From Lentzea sp. NBRC 105346 (GTDB lineage Bacteria > Actinomycetota > Actinomycetes > Mycobacteriales > Pseudonocardiaceae): a stretch of 64,000 bases of DNA. The stretch spans positions 90,192-154,191 of the forward strand of contig NZ_BSTQ01000005.1 of the NCBI RefSeq assembly GCF_030269605.1. The letters are read 5' to 3'. Positions 63,597 to 64,000 of this stretch are shown one piece after another. How positions within the stretch are numbered: position 1 is the stretch's first letter; every line of letters begins with the position of its first letter. The position numbers were made by a program, and so were the translations under genes. Under the pieces are notes generated by a model. That model saw only the letters and a list, made by a program, of their open reading frames with translations, was not told where the DNA came from and searched no databases.

Positions 63597-64000
63597 CGGC
63601 GGCGTCGCGCAGCGCGGTGATGAAGTCGCGGACCGCCGGGTTGTCGACGGTGTCCTCGCGCGTCATCGCGTAGATGTTGCGGACCGGCTCGGGCCGCCGC
63701 AGCCTGCGCACGACGACACCCGGATGCGGCGCGCCGAGCCCCAGCTTGGGCACGATCGACACGCCCAGTCCGGCCGCGACGAACCCCTGTGCGGTCGCCA
63801 GGTCGTCGCTCTCCACGACGAACTTCGGCGTGACACAGGCCGACGCGCAGAAGTTCAGCACGATGTCGCGGCACGGCCCCGGCGGCAGCATCGAGTCCAC
63901 CCATGGCTCGTCGGCGAGGTCAGCGAGGTCCAGCACGCGCTTGCGGGCCAGCTCGTGCCCACGCGGCAGCACCGCGAAGTACGGGTCGGCGAGCAGGTGG
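63544..64000 (-). CDS. LysR-family regulator, partial (C-terminal part)
   Basis: The frame runs in from the window edge, so the N-terminal helix-turn-helix is not seen. What is visible is the second half of a LysR effector-binding domain: PRGHELARKRVLDLADLADEPW, a VAAGLGVSIVPKL segment and NIYAMTRED, which match the periplasmic-binding-protein-like fold. The effector and targets are unknown. The stop at 63544 lies inside the kinase gene on the other strand. Confidence 0.8.
   Translation of the reverse strand, partial: HLLADPYFAVLPRGHELARKRVLDLADLADEPWVDSMLPPGPCRDIVLNFCASACVTPKFVVESDDLATAQGFVAAGLGVSIVPKLGLGAPHPGVVVRRLRRPEPVRNIYAMTREDTVDNPAVRDFITALRDAAVSRASAPAAGTGSGHPI

Overview
The window is high-GC DNA from an actinobacterium, most likely a member of the Pseudonocardiales (Lentzea/Saccharothrix-like). 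This is inferred from codon use, frequent GTG starts, many Ser/Thr kinases, a SARP/AfsR regulator, a DasR-type operator and a mycobacterial-type LexA box. Positions 38385-56152 also keep the gene order and relative orientation of the Mycobacterium tuberculosis block from chorismate mutase through pcrA/uvrD1, the M23 peptidase, sucCD, the 34-kDa-antigen family gene and perM to purN-purH, with lineage-specific genes inserted.

Layout. 1-2 kb: a partial Cys-rich protein, a secreted GH18 chitinase with a DasR box, and a tRNA-like gene with an odd anticodon arm. 2.1-5.8 kb: a DnaJ-NERD membrane protein whose 3' end occurs twice as a 161-bp direct repeat. The repeats bracket a 2.4-kb, visibly lower-GC insertion carrying a six-TM protein and a small soluble protein of unknown function, with no integrase. 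5.8-9 kb: a KamA-family radical SAM enzyme, a two-TM protein and a frameshifted HhH-GPD repair gene. 9-17.3 kb: a two-kinase/one-regulator signalling operon, a ricin-type lectin, a Ser/Thr kinase, an ABC-2 exporter with a decayed copy of its own 3' end, a lipoprotein and a DUF1918 gene. 17.4-31.3 kb: inositol-phosphatase-like gene, mdh, pentapeptide protein, TNT-toxin-domain protein, MFS and DMT transporters, folD, TetR with its operator and DHFR-like target, a SARP/AfsR regulator and a GrpB relic.

31.3-37 kb: a complete LexA-controlled mutasome operon (imuA', imuB, a 34-residue microprotein, dnaE2), with the microprotein joined to both neighbours by TGATG overlaps. 37-46 kb: paired membrane-anchored proteins, perM-purN-purH, a 55-nt perfect palindrome, the 34-kDa-antigen homologue and sucC-sucD. 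45-51 kb: a large membrane protein, lipase-like hydrolase, M23 peptidase, a four-copy tandem repeat, a small Cys protein and a CHRD protein. 51-57.6 kb: pcrA, four tandem paralogous secreted proteins, and chorismate mutase behind a Phe/Tyr-rich leader peptide with mutually exclusive hairpins (a likely attenuator). 57.6-64 kb: a cell-envelope signalling block of three single-pass membrane proteins and two Ser/Thr kinases, three of these five sharing a similar extracytoplasmic region, then a partial LysR regulator.

Starts were adjusted by hand where a better ribosome site or homology supported it. All family calls rest on motifs read by eye; no database search was possible.
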